Assembly (NCBI GenBank): GCA_002786065.1
Contig: NHNY01000027.1
Coordinates: forward strand, 62,001 to 126,000
Length of the DNA: 64,000 bases
DNA from: Microcyclospora pomicola
Lineage: Eukaryota; Ascomycota; Dothideomycetes; Capnodiales
Direction: 5' to 3'
Notes under the pieces: generated by a model
Databases searched by the model: none
What the model saw: only the letters and a program-made list of their open reading frames with translations
Told to the model about the DNA's origin: nothing
Position numbers and translations under genes: made by a program
Shown here: piece by piece, positions 12,201-21,689 of the stretch
Layout: every line of letters starts with the position of its first letter
How positions within the stretch are numbered: the first letter of the stretch is position 1

Positions 12201-12751
12201 GGAGGTTGCGGTATTGGTGACTCTTTACCCTTCTTCTGCTTTCTGCCGTCCTTGTCATCAGACTTGTCTTCGCCTGGGTGTGCAGAGATCTGGCGTGCGT
12301 TACGCTCGGCAATCCAGGCAGGCTCAGAGCTCGAGTTATGTGATTTGGTCTCCCAGGTGGTTTCAGATGATGATCCATTATTTGTGGACGATGAGTGATC
12401 ATCGGTAGTTGTGCTAGAGGTCGCTGCAAGTTCCGGCGATGACACACCTGACACTGCAGTGATGAGTCTGTCCTCGAGCTTCGCACGCTCCACTACGTGC
12501 TCTTTCGCCGGCAAAGGAGCGACAGGCTCGCTGTTTCCGTTGGGCTGCTCACGAGGTCTGTCACCTGTGCTAGCCTCCACATCATCTGCCCAATTGCTGC
12601 CGGGTGCGAGTTCCGAAAAAGTGCCTGTCGCGGGTGTTGCGGTCCCAGAGGTGACCTTACTGCTGTTTGGCTGCGATGCCGGCGTCGAGGTTCGGCCTTT
12701 GGCTGCTTGTGCGTATGAAAAGCCGCTGGGGCTGGAGCCGACAGTAGCCAT
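9287..12751 (-). CDS. LARP1-type La-related RNA-binding protein with DM15 region
   Basis: A single exon of 1,154 residues from the ATG at 12751. An in-frame ATG at 12829 would add 26 residues, but the frame becomes fungal-LARP-like only at MATVGSSPSGFSYAQAAKG. LARP1 proteins bind mRNA 5' ends and poly(A) and control translation of ribosomal-protein mRNAs. Residues 1-650 are disordered, rich in S/P/T/E, with several RGG/GRG patches (GGRGRG). The La-type winged-helix module is near 685-785 (LVHLVKTQLDYYFSLDNLLKDIF, cited here as LDYYFSLDNLLKD, then GFVLLDTIARFNRVK). The C-terminal DM15-like repeats (about 1030-1150) show LYQFWCHFLIRNFN.RMY, FAGEDAK and LQNLIKFYSQAL, close to metazoan LARP1. This separates it from Sro9/Slf1, which lack DM15. 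Confidence 0.88.
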   Translation of the reverse strand: MATVGSSPSGFSYAQAAKGRTSTPASQPNSSKVTSGTATPATGTFSELAPGSNWADDVEASTGDRPREQPNGNSEPVAPLPAKEHVVERAKLEDRLITAVSGVSSPELAATSSTTTDDHSSSTNNGSSSETTWETKSHNSSSEPAWIAERNARQISAHPGEDKSDDKDGRKQKKGKESPIPQPPPKPVVLQDAPPPMVNPWAKRAEDAKAKIVTRTPSPAEATQNNASVSNISTLKENQRPQSRKTNSAPGVSRNEDLPSGADSRKTSGPQVKRASDARITPLRQGPKTGADEAAKVAVPTRPTPPTAAPPSVRDQVSWPTPETAQEKERLDSTDKESADKAEEDATPTNKPRKKTAWATLAVTPSVVFETQNIKRGDGLRVPGGGERGGRGGPRGRGGIRGGASGAAGGDRAARRNDDESSLQRGRPGTAERESTLLPGKPNRASSANSLGEKAKEPRGDRGPRGQSLADTRPSNKVAKHANGDVSEKLPTKTRLGDTTKQAGTEAKPEESSVEYNVRGNSSSTQTELNGEPADVPERSAPPVRMVPSDSRKEVRAYDGPSRGGKRGGRGRGTTREFLSGHQANHAYPNGQSAEFTMPGAGVPPSPGAYSARGNHQFSYTQQGRGGWNARGNSRSHSIPLENVYGARFGPYGANAHLPPVQTYVPGMYDYSAGYPMTAMPFTPSMDPFQLVHLVKTQLDYYFSLDNLLKDIFLRKNMDSQGFVLLDTIARFNRVKQLTQEKDILRVACLQSAEIEVRIGEDNKERLRRLNGWEQFVMPLDQRTSEAQNEGPQQLRVPDTPSLPFPPPQFHAPMSAGPFPNGQRSDRRSYDAAYPMANGFAPQFAAMPQAGMYPEMIEADVARGRSTKSPTHENGVSPAQQIIPGADVRDLEPDVFPDDAASALTVVVKLKQDQPQRLPYHSAASRTFSNGSIDSRAIFGEAEKKPADDQSAPKTNGDISKTGAEADVSISREVSPAKSGTTERNAAQSEIFWMKDQPNPVPAPPDVTMEPYVTLRFKALDQRSHAATGTCPYDLEVLYQFWCHFLIRNFNGRMYSELKYFAGEDAKVRHNVTGLQNLIKFYSQALLSHNPIRDRVLRDCVELVENEPQILEGLAFKTLRSAWRNGALNLKNRKKLADMTKGPLMERLDRLPEN

Positions 12752-14673
12752 GGTAATGCGCAGGTCGCTCGTGTCCTGGGTGAAAGCTCCTCCCTGCGGT
12801 CGCTGACCTTTCAAACAAGGTCTGCCCACACGGGCTTGTCCACAAGACTCTGCAGCGTCCGTCTACCGCCGCTCTTGTCACTGGATTCGAATATGCACCT
12901 CTCACTGACAAGCTCCGGACTATCAACTTCCGACAACCAGCTCTTGTGCTCAAGGCGTGGCTTGGTACTGAACGGGGTTGCGATGGCTGACAGGTAGATT
13001 ATTGCAGGGTTGGATGACAGCCCGCAGGAAGGCGTGATGAGTATGTTCGCTCGTGGATAAAAGCGTTGCGGGAGATATGGCTGCCGATGAAGCAATGAAG
13101 GTCTTCGACGCGTGTCTGACAGGGACAAAGAGTGGTCAGCCAACGATCCCGAATGTTTGACAAGCTGCCCAGGATGCACGCGGTCTGCAGATGGTCGATG
13201 GAAGACACAATTCTCTGCTGCTCGTGTGCTCCCAGCCTGTTTCGAAATTTGCGTACAGATTGAACCCCCAAGCTAGCAGGTATATCTCGGGTGATTCGGC
13301 GTAGTTGGCGGGAACAGCCTTTTTCGTGATCTGTTGCGGAATCGAGCTGTATTGAATGTGAAGAATATCCTTCGCCTGAAGTGCCGCAGCTCACAGTCGT
13401 GAAGCGCTCGACTGGTCGATGAGGAGACTGTCGTGTGCTGGGCAAGCAGTAGGCTCAGTGAAGGTGTTGAAACGAGGATCGCCAGCCAGCAAGAAAAAAA
13501 GCCGCTCGCCGCGGAAGCTACAGACGTCGCTGTCCTGAAAGGCCGACACTCTGCGACGCACAGGCACCGGGTTCTGGTGCTGACTCGAGACTTACCAGGT
13601 GTACATTCCGGAGAGAGTAGAAAGATAGATATTGATCGAGGATGATAGGCGGACGGAGAGGAGTGGAGGGGTGAGGGGAGGGTGAAAGGCAGATTCGGTG
13701 CAAAGAGTTTTGCCAGTACAGAGGTGGAGCTTGATGGTTTCCGTTCTCTGAATTCCCGGTGTGGCTCTCTTCGCTCTCCCGCAGCACGGGACTAACCACT
13801 GCACCCGTCATCGTCTTCACATTTCACTCTCCGTACATCACATGTGCAAAACCCCCAATGCACTTTGACTTACTGCTTATCAAAGATCCTACCTGAGTCT
13901 TTGCTTGCTTGGACACTACGATGGGGAATAACGAGCAGAGTTGGACAAGAACTTATAACGTTCACGAATGAACACATCACCCCAGGCAGCGAGCACGAGC
14001 AATAGCTACATGTCGAAATCGAAAGCCATGAACTGGACACAGCTGTTCGCCTAGAATGTGCTTCACCCTACCTATGTTACGAGTCCTCCAGATGTAAGAA
14101 GTTCTCCAAATGATCTCTCTTCTTCCAGTCCGAAATGAACTTCACAGTATCCAGTACTACCGCGCCTCGGCATGTAACAAGTGACTCGATCAGATCCCTG
14201 TCCCTACCTGCCGGGATCGTTGCGACTCCCATGCGAAGCCGAAACGCTCGACCAAGGTACCTTGCCTTGCAAGAGTACATGGTCATGAGACAACACCACT
14301 GAGTTGCTGTCGTGTGTGATCAATAGTTGAGGGCACGTGCTTGATATTTGTGAGAATTTGGAGATGTCGGGACTTGATTGAGCCTCTACTACTATTGATG
14401 CTACATGCTCGACTTCATTCCTGACGGGCAATCCGTCGAGATGTTGCGAGCGACCGATGGCCTCCTCGTCTATCGTATTGAGCGCAGTGACCGAGTCTCG
14501 GAGTCGCCAATGTGCAAGGGGACAGAATCCTGTAGAGTCCATCAATGCAGTACTGGCAGGAGCATGCGAATGACGAAACCGTCTTGGACACTTCCATTAT
14601 CGCTCCGATCGATCGCATTTGTCCAGCACAATCAAGTCCGTCTTTGTCAGACCCATGTATCTCATGTATGCAA
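12752..14673. other. Long LARP1 upstream/leader region
   Basis: About 1.9 kb between two minus-strand genes, holding the LARP1 promoter and leader and the 3' region of the methyltransferase. The minus strand at 13600-13800 is pyrimidine-rich, as in fungal transcription-start regions. No open frame in it reads as protein, and I could not place a leader intron. Confidence 0.45.
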
Positions 14674-16345
14674 CTACCAGAGGTACCCCCGACACCTCTC
14701 TGCACCACAATTGCACGGAATTTTGATCGTGTACTTGGCATCGTTCTCGCGAGCCTCCCTTACTTTCTCAAGTTCTTCCCCTTCCAACTCGTCTTCATCG
14801 AGGTAATCAAACGTCAACTCAGTGCCTGCTCTGATGTTTTCGTAGGCGAAGAAGGCCAAGTCGTACACACGCAGATCGTACTTATTGTATGACACAACGT
14901 ACTGCCGACAGTTGGGCTCACAACTGTGGTTGATGAAGCGTGTCGGGCCTCCCATGTGTTGACCATCCACAACGAAGCAGTTGTCTTCCGTGACGTCCCC
15001 ATCTCCCACGAACTTGTCTAGGGCATACATATACGACGATTTGTTTTGTGACCCTGCGGCGGCTTCTCGTCGATCGGCTTCGGGTGTGGTGATGACTTCA
15101 CCAAGATATGTGTCAATGAACTCTCCGACCACGAGATCTTCATTGCAGTAGACGCCCCAGCCACGATTCGCGGTCTTGAAGATGGTCAGAGGTACCCGTC
15201 GGCCATGCTGCACGAGCCGGCTTTTGCATACCGGACCGCAGTTGCAGCTAGCATTACATTCGTATATGACATTGCGAGTTTCACGATAATGCTTGCGAAG
15301 TGTGACAGGGACGTGCCTTTCTTCCCTCGGTTTGGTGTAAGGGAATTGTTTGGGAAGGCCTGTCGTATCGATATCTCCACCGGACTCCTGCTGTTCACGG
15401 TATGACTCGTACCGCTCTGGATCGCGTTGGAGAGCTTGCTCATCGACGGCTGCGAACTCTAGGCAGGCGCACTTTTTTGTGTACTCGCATCCACAATTCC
15501 CTCCCATGTCTGGCCTACAAGGGTCTTTGCACCCGACGACGGCGTCTGGATCCATGGTATACGTGCCATCACCAAGCACAAGATCTTGAATGAATTCGAA
15601 TGCCAATGATGGTGTTGACCGGTCCACTTTGTTCTCTATACGAGTCATCGTGCCTGTCGCCTTTGAATAGTGTCTCAGCTTTCGTGCGAAGGCTCTCCAT
15701 ATAGACTCCTCGGCCTGTGACACAGGTGTGCTTTTGGCCACGGCAACCATGTCTCTAGTTGGCAGAGTTGCAATGTCGACATCAGGCACTGAATGGTGTT
15801 GAGAGGGGATTGCCACAATCTTCCCTTCACGCTTCCGCAGGATACCATTGTAAACCTTTGGATCATCTTTACTGGACTCAATGCTTAGCACTGAAAGCGG
15901 TGACGCCGAGCGACTGAAGCTGATCGCGTCCTTGTCGAACGGCGTGAGTAGTCCAGAGTCATCACGTGACAGGGGGACTTGAGCATCGGCACCTGGTGCC
16001 TTGCGCTTCCTCGAATTCGTAAGAGACAGTGAGCTTGCCAGCGCACAAGGAGCGTCCGACTCGATATACTTCTGTACAAGGTACAGATGGTTGGCAAGCT
16101 CAGCTATAGAGTGCCAGGAGGCTACCGTGTCCACTCCTGAAGCCTGGGCATCTTCTTGCCATATCAGAAGGTATTCCTCTTCCTGTAGCACATTGTTAGA
16201 TCTAGACCACTCTATGGGTACTGTTTGTACATACCCCAGACTTGCTCAGTCGGTGCGAAACGATGCGTGAAGCAGGTGGAGGATTCACGGTGTGGGTGGT
16301 CCGTGCACGCTCATGTCGCGTACATGCCATAAAATCGTGTGACAT
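14674..16345 (-). CDS. Histone H3K9 methyltransferase (Dim-5/Clr4, chromodomain-SET)
   Basis: Two exons, 16345-16235 and 16182-14674, joined across a 52-bp intron (donor gtatgt, branch-like tctaac, acceptor ctacag), give 539 residues. The upstream exon is needed: it completes a chromodomain-like segment (about 22-80) with IVSHRLSKSG|EEEYLLIWQ and later LVQKYIES. A Cys-rich pre-SET follows (about 250-350; CKDPC, CGCEYTKKCACLEF, CNASCNCGPVC). The SET domain has GWGVY (about 376), RFINHSCEPNC (about 450) and ELTFDY. Post-SET CNCGAERCRGYLW ends the protein. All predicted zinc Cys and SAM-binding motifs appear intact, so it should be active. Family role: H3K9 methylation for HP1 binding, heterochromatin and, in Neurospora, DNA methylation. 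I chose ATG 16345 for its A at -3; 16330 is an alternative. Confidence 0.92.
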
Positions 16346-16379
16346 TATCTTTCAGCCGTAGGTTCTTTCAGGTCCTTGG

Positions 16380-16790
16380 GTCCGTAGCTGCTAAGTCAAA
16401 GGCTCCTTGAAGTAGAAGGGCTAGAAAGCGTTAGATTGTGATAGCTAGACAAAGCCTATCCTCTTAGAGGTCGTAGAGCAGCTTAAGGTATAAGTAAAAG
16501 TAAAGGTGAAGTTAAGGCTAGTAGACTACCTTGGTTAGAAAACTAGTGATTTTATTAGCTTACTAAGCTAGACTCAAACACGCCAATTGATAAAAGAGCG
16601 AGCTAGTTCTAGCTAATATATATTATTCTAGAGAAAACATCTCCTTAAATAGAATATTTCGATGTTATAGAGGCTCTAAATTATAAGACAATTCCTGTCT
16701 TCCTAGAATACTGCTTAAGGTAGGCGTTAAGAAAGTTATCTGTAGGTAGAGAGGGTAGAGGAGCTCCCTCTGATCTGCATAGACCACTCC
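16380..16790. repeat. TA-rich, RIP-like relic island
   Basis: About 400 bases unlike the surrounding, roughly balanced DNA. TpA steps are very frequent (ctagctaatatatatta near 16610-16626, many ttaag, tagag and ctaga words) and CpG is scarce. This is the pattern left by repeat-induced point mutation of a repeated element. No frame, terminal repeats or target-site duplication can be made out, so the source element is unknown. It lies inside the shared promoter of the H3K9 methyltransferase (minus) and RRP1 (plus). Plain AT-rich promoter DNA is the alternative. Confidence 0.45.
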
Positions 16791-16953
16791 GCAGTCCGTG
16801 CACTTATCTGATACGAACTGTCTCCGACGTCAAAAAAAATCCATGGGCTGTCGATGGAAGGTGCAGATGCGTGTGGATGTGATTCTACGCTTCAACTCCA
16901 CTTGAAGACAAACTGAAACACGCCCGACAGTTCGTCTTCCGTCGCCTTTCACG

Positions 16954-17715
16954 ATGCCTTCAGCAACTATGGCGCCCTCCTCCAGCCAGCCAAACAACCC
17001 TTTCATTAAGAACCTCGCCTCATCCTCCAAATCAACGCGCGATGCCGCCATACTTTCACTACGCACCTTTCTGTCCCGGCCTACCGCCTTCTCCCCTTTG
17101 GAAAACCTCAAGCTCTGGAAGGGATTGTTCTACTGCATGTGGATGTCGGACAAGCCGTTGAACCAGCAACGGCTGGCACGCGATCTGGCTGGGCTGACGG
17201 ACGCTGTGCGCTCAGCCGACGGCAAGATCGCATTCATCGCTGCGTTCTGGGAGACGATGTGCAAGATGTGGTTGGAGATTGATGCGCTGCGCATGGACAA
17301 GTTCTTGTACTTGTTACGATGTTACGTACATAAAGGATTTGAGCTGTGCATCAGCGAGGGAGAGGAATTCACACAGCGGTACTTGGAAGTGTTGGAACAG
17401 CGGCCGTTGGAGCCGCGCGATCATCGAATACCAAATGGAGTGCGGTTTCATGTGATCGATGTGTATGTGGACGAGCTGGACAAGGTGGACACGCAAAGAA
17501 CGGCGGATGTGAAGAGGCTGTTGAGTCCGTTGAGGAGCTTGAGGGAGGAGACTTTGACGAAGCCTGTGAGGAAACGATGCGTCGAGGCACTCGAGGACGA
17601 GAGGCTACAGGACTGGAAGGGCGAGGGAAAGCAAGAAGTCGCTGATCAAGACGATGAAATGGAGGAAGATGAAAACGACAACGATGACGACGAGTTTGGT
17701 GGGTTTGATGACTGA
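16954..17715 (+). CDS. RRP1: RRP1/NOP52 ribosomal RNA processing protein
   Basis: A single exon of 253 residues. Rrp1/Nop52 proteins act in the nucleolus in pre-60S maturation and processing of the ITS2-side rRNA precursors. After a short polar leader comes the helical Nop52 domain. NPFIKNLASSSKSTRDAAI and LRTFLSR lead into LKLWKGLFYCMWMSDKP, then LARDLAGL. FWETMCKMWLEIDALRMDK and YLLRCYVHKGF follow, with FHVIDVYVDEL near 165. The C-terminus is acidic (DDEMEEDENDNDDDEF). The length matches compact fungal family members. Two ATGs are close (MPSATMAPSSS); the first is used. It is divergent from the H3K9 methyltransferase. Confidence 0.92.
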   Translation: MPSATMAPSSSQPNNPFIKNLASSSKSTRDAAILSLRTFLSRPTAFSPLENLKLWKGLFYCMWMSDKPLNQQRLARDLAGLTDAVRSADGKIAFIAAFWETMCKMWLEIDALRMDKFLYLLRCYVHKGFELCISEGEEFTQRYLEVLEQRPLEPRDHRIPNGVRFHVIDVYVDELDKVDTQRTADVKRLLSPLRSLREETLTKPVRKRCVEALEDERLQDWKGEGKQEVADQDDEMEEDENDNDDDEFGGFDD

Positions 17716-19116
17716 TGCGCGTTAGATCTGCGCTCTCTGGGTTCTTCGGCCAAAATGGCATTTGCAAAGCGACGGCGTTCCGGGGACTTCATTGTTGGGT
17801 GGAGATGTTCGCAAGGAGTCTTTCTTGCGGTGAAAGTCATTGTGCACGAGAAGCGTATCATGGAATGGGGACATGATTTGTGTTGTCACATATTGCCTTT
17901 CCTGACGATCTGGAGACAGCTCCAGCGACAGCCAGTGGCGAACACGAAAACAGATGCGTCTAAGACTTGCACGCATATCCCTGGCTTCAGCATCGCAGGG
18001 ACCGCCATTCTGACTTTGGAGGAAGCATCGTACACCGCGCACCCATCAGCCATGGCGCTCCGGTGCGTCTCACTGACACCCTATGCTACCTGTGGCTTTC
18101 AATGTCCGTTGTTACACTGCCTTCATCGACGCTAAACACATCATGACTTGACGTCCAGGTTAAGTATAAGTCACTCATCAAATGCATCTCAACAGAATAT
18201 ATCAAGGTTCCGGCATGAATATATAGATATGACCCTAGGGTAGGTAGCCTTTGGCTGCACCGTTCCAGAAATTTGCTTACCTTACCTTGAATTCAAGTCC
18301 CTGTGGATGGCGAAGGCCCGTACACCCTGTGATCACGCACATCTTTGCCTCGCCATTAAGCGACATACTAGCGATCAGAACCTTCAAGCCGCCGATGATA
18401 ACAGCATCCGCTTCAAGGCTTGACTTTGACATTGCGGCCGTGCACTCGACGCCGAAGAGCGCGGGAGCAGCCGATGCATGTATACCACCATGACGCCCAA
18501 TGATCGCGAAAGCATGTGACGAGCAAATCCTAAAGATCTCAGACATACACTTCAGTTCATTCCAACAAGAATGACATAGAACGATCAGTTCGGGCTTCAT
18601 TGAAATTGCTCCGGTCACTAATGAGACGTCCAATGTCCATATCACAAGCGACATCACTTGTGTAAGGGAGGGGTCGGCGTCCACAGTTGGACTGTACGTT
18701 GATACATCCCATACCTTTTTTCAATCTGCTTGTATTTATCTAGAAAGATCTGAGGGCGAATTTATGCTAGAAGGGTGTTCTCATGGTAAGTGCTCTGATC
18801 AGTGGTGAACACTGGGCGAAGTGTCTCGATCATAGAGGATAAAGCCACGATGCTAACAAGAGAAGAGAAGGGATAACTGCATTCGCGCCAAACTCCTAAA
18901 GCGAAAGACATCATGCATGAACCCGCGTGAAAGCTGTTACGCCTGATGGCGGACTATCAGAGACACAAACGCTTCTTGGAACGACGACACGCGTTTGACG
19001 ATTATTCACATCCTTCAGCAAACACATTACTATACATCGCATCTCCTGCCTCGAAAGCGACTCGCCTGGCTTCCTTACTTTCTCGATATCGCTAGATCTT
19101 CTGGGCTGCTAACACC
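17716..19116. other. Intergenic, RRP1 to DUF2293 gene
   Basis: About 1.4 kb. A TA-rich patch lies near 18195-18235. A minus-strand frame (18705-18277) of about 140 codons is open and moderately protein-like but has no ATG at its head and no recognisable motif, so I do not call it. Nothing else is supported. Confidence 0.4.
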
Positions 19117-19668
19117 ATGTCTTTGTCTGGCTTCCGAAGCGCTGAATCTGTTACGTTGGAGAATCTCTCCCCAGAAGAAGCGTTGCAAAGAAGACGACAA
19201 TGGAACCGCGGCCCCTTGCGTGATCTGTTCCCACGCGTGCCGGTTAACAGCCTCGAAGACTTGCTGGATATATGTATCGCCAAGGACTTCACGTACAACC
19301 TTTCAGCATCCAAGTTTTACAACGCACGACGCTACACCAGTCTGGTGGTTGCGCATGTCCGCCACAACTTCACCGACTACGACAAATTGCTTCGCGGGAC
19401 GACTGAAGATGTCGGTTTGGAGAGATATGAAGCACGAAAGCGTACGGCGGATGCCGTGTGGAAAGTGCTTCGGGAATGGTGTCCATGGGACAGCTCAAAC
19501 GAAGTGTTGGAACGGTGCTTCCAAGTGACGCTTCTACGGCCAGAGGAAAGGGAGCCCGGATGGGATCCTATGGACATCGACTCGGATGACGATGATGATG
19601 GCCGTAGACCTGGGCCAACGAGCACAACATTAGATGCTTTCGCAGAAGACCCGATGGATCTGGACTGA
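19117..19668 (+). CDS. DUF2293 domain protein
   Basis: A single exon of 183 residues, with start context ACCATGT. The family is of unknown function and widespread in ascomycetes. The DUF2293-like core spans about residues 33-125. LFPRVPVNSLEDLLDICIA is followed by ARRYTSLVVAHVRHNFTDYD, the hallmark H-x-R-H-x-x-T-D-Y-D block. ARKRTADAVWKVLREW closes the core. The tail is acidic and ends DPMDLD. The stop is 5 bp from the stop of the convergent lipase, so their 3' UTRs must overlap. No catalytic motif is visible, and I assign no function beyond the domain name. Confidence 0.82.
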   Translation: MSLSGFRSAESVTLENLSPEEALQRRRQWNRGPLRDLFPRVPVNSLEDLLDICIAKDFTYNLSASKFYNARRYTSLVVAHVRHNFTDYDKLLRGTTEDVGLERYEARKRTADAVWKVLREWCPWDSSNEVLERCFQVTLLRPEEREPGWDPMDIDSDDDDDGRRPGPTSTTLDAFAEDPMDLD

Positions 19669-19673
19669 CGATT

Positions 19674-21689
19674 TCAAGATTTCGTCTTGTCCTCGTCGTC
19701 CACATATTGCATGCAGCTTCCTTGCTTGTCTTCGCCCGTGCCAGTGCTCGAGTCCTGATCCGCCTTTTGCTTACTGACGTTTTCACCTCTTGCCGGGCCA
19801 CCGACATCATTCGTGGTGACATCACGGCCATCGACCGTTAGGTTCCGCGCCATAGGAAGTCTACCGTTGAACTCCTTTCGCTTCTCATCTAGTCGGTCGA
19901 GTCTGCGCAGATAGTCCTCGATGGTCTTGATCGAAGGTTTGGAATGCAACCAAACCTCGTCTCCAACGCTAGCATCTTTCCCAGCTTTCGCCAATTTTCG
20001 TGCCTTCAATTTCTTGAAAAGCGCTGGGGAAATACGATAGACCCACTCATGTTCGATTTTCAATCTCACGGCAGTGTACTGCTTATTTGGCTGATGTTTT
20101 TGACTGGTCGGGATTCTCTCCAAGGGGGCTAGCTCGGATTCTAAGAGATCTTCACTCTTGTATGCTCGGTTCACTTTGGCCATATCCGATGGTAGGACAT
20201 GGGATAAGAACTCAAGACTAGCATTGATGTTCAGATCCAAAGCTCTTCGCGGATTCGCTAGCATCTTGAGCACTAATGATGAGACGTGTGGATACAAGAG
20301 AGAGAAGTCCGACTGCGAGACGTGGACTGTTCCTCTTAATGTCATCAGCCATGCAGGAGCAGGATGAGGTTCCATCTGAGCCTCCTTGACCAACCCGCTG
20401 ACCAGTTCAAAATTGGACGGCCAGTATGTGAACGCCTCGGAATTGATCGCGATCAGTGGCGCATGGATCCGATGATGGGGAGCGTCCTTCTCGGGAGGCG
20501 AAGTGCCCGCGCCCCAGATATCATAGATGATGCCTTGGGATAGGTAGTTAAATTTGTCGTCATGCCGGAGCATTTCTGTAATGGTCGCGGCGCCGAAGGA
20601 ATGTCCGCATGCTGTCACATAGTCAAGACGAAAGCGACCCTTCCAGCGTGTCCAATCGACCCCAATGAGTCCGCGAGATGACGAGGCTTTGTACCCTTTC
20701 TGACGAAGATTCCGATCCGCGACTTGTTGGCCATTTCCAGCATGAAGTTCTTTCATCACGAGATATGCCTCGTTTAGCTCCGCCATCCGGAGCTCAATTT
20801 GGGCATGACGAAGCTCCTGATCTACGCCCTTGTCGTTATTCGGTGAAGTGTCGTATTTGTTGTCCTTGGGAAAGAGGTAGTCGATAATGTCGAACCCTCG
20901 CGCGCGTTCTGTCTCAGAGTGGTCGACGTGGCCTTTCTCTTCTCGCTCGCGCATGCTTCCCACCCCAGATTTGGGATGGTTGACGTATGATCTGGGCCCG
21001 GAACCATCTCGGTGTTCTACAGCGCATACTACGAATCCATAACTCGCAAATTCGCCACAGACCGACGAGTACATCGTTCTGGTGCCTCCCAATCCATGAC
21101 TGAAGAGGATCAAAGGAAAACATGGCTCGACTGTGCCACCCTCTGGCCTGGGCCCGACCTCTGTTTTGACTTGCACGCCCTCTTCTTTGATGTCGACGGG
21201 AGGAGCCCAGTACACCGCGACGGGCGCATTTCGATATGCTGGTAGCTTCGTGAACATCGTCGGCAGGAAAAGTGGTACTGCGAGATCTCCCACGCCACCA
21301 AATTTACCATAGCCTTGCGCCATAGGTACCCGCGGTCTGCCCAACCATAATTCCCGAGACAGCTTCGACTTATGTTTTGCATCGTTGAGTTGATCCTCGT
21401 GACTGGCCGGATAATACACAGTCATCAACACGGTCTCCAACTGGAGGAGATGGTGGTTGTCGCGGGAGATATGGGAGAAGGTTTGGGGTTCCTGTGCAGG
21501 GACTTCGATCTCCATAGTTCCAACGGAGTAAGGGCCAGTGTAAGTCGGCAACGATCGCGAAGGGAATGGGATCTTGTCACGGAATCCTCGAGGCGGTCGG
21601 ACCTTGGGCTTTTTGGCATTGGGAGCCTTGAAATTGCTCTTCCCACCGAGAAGCTTCGGCGTGTCGCCTGGAAGACCTTGAAGAGCCAT
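19674..21689 (-). CDS. PAF-acetylhydrolase-like lipase/esterase (alpha/beta hydrolase)
   Basis: A single exon of 671 residues. It belongs to the platelet-activating-factor acetylhydrolase isoform II family of Ca-independent phospholipase A2-like serine esterases. Motifs in order: GPYSVGTMEIEV near 52, VYYPAS (about 90), FPLILFSHGLGGTRTMYSS (about 195, oxyanion region) and GFVVCAVEHRDGSG. The nucleophile elbow is CGHSFGAAT (about 361). The probable Asp is in IIYDIWGAG and the His in GTVHVSQSDF (about 455). The triad therefore looks complete. No signal peptide is visible (MALQGLPGDTP), so an intracellular enzyme is likely. A family-atypical extension of about 180 residues, charged and K/E/R-rich, follows the hydrolase domain. 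Substrate is unknown. Confidence 0.86.
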   Translation of the reverse strand: MALQGLPGDTPKLLGGKSNFKAPNAKKPKVRPPRGFRDKIPFPSRSLPTYTGPYSVGTMEIEVPAQEPQTFSHISRDNHHLLQLETVLMTVYYPASHEDQLNDAKHKSKLSRELWLGRPRVPMAQGYGKFGGVGDLAVPLFLPTMFTKLPAYRNAPVAVYWAPPVDIKEEGVQVKTEVGPRPEGGTVEPCFPLILFSHGLGGTRTMYSSVCGEFASYGFVVCAVEHRDGSGPRSYVNHPKSGVGSMREREEKGHVDHSETERARGFDIIDYLFPKDNKYDTSPNNDKGVDQELRHAQIELRMAELNEAYLVMKELHAGNGQQVADRNLRQKGYKASSSRGLIGVDWTRWKGRFRLDYVTACGHSFGAATITEMLRHDDKFNYLSQGIIYDIWGAGTSPPEKDAPHHRIHAPLIAINSEAFTYWPSNFELVSGLVKEAQMEPHPAPAWLMTLRGTVHVSQSDFSLLYPHVSSLVLKMLANPRRALDLNINASLEFLSHVLPSDMAKVNRAYKSEDLLESELAPLERIPTSQKHQPNKQYTAVRLKIEHEWVYRISPALFKKLKARKLAKAGKDASVGDEVWLHSKPSIKTIEDYLRRLDRLDEKRKEFNGRLPMARNLTVDGRDVTTNDVGGPARGENVSKQKADQDSSTGTGEDKQGSCMQYVDDEDKTKS

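Noticed and set aside
12752-12829. Upstream in-frame ATG of LARP1 adding 26 residues
   Set aside because: The added residues are unlike the family, and the downstream ATG at 12751 begins the usual FSYAQAAKG leader.
18277-18705. Open minus-strand frame of about 140 codons between RRP1 and the DUF2293 gene
   Set aside because: It has no ATG at its head, no recognisable motif and no splice signal that would attach it to another exon.
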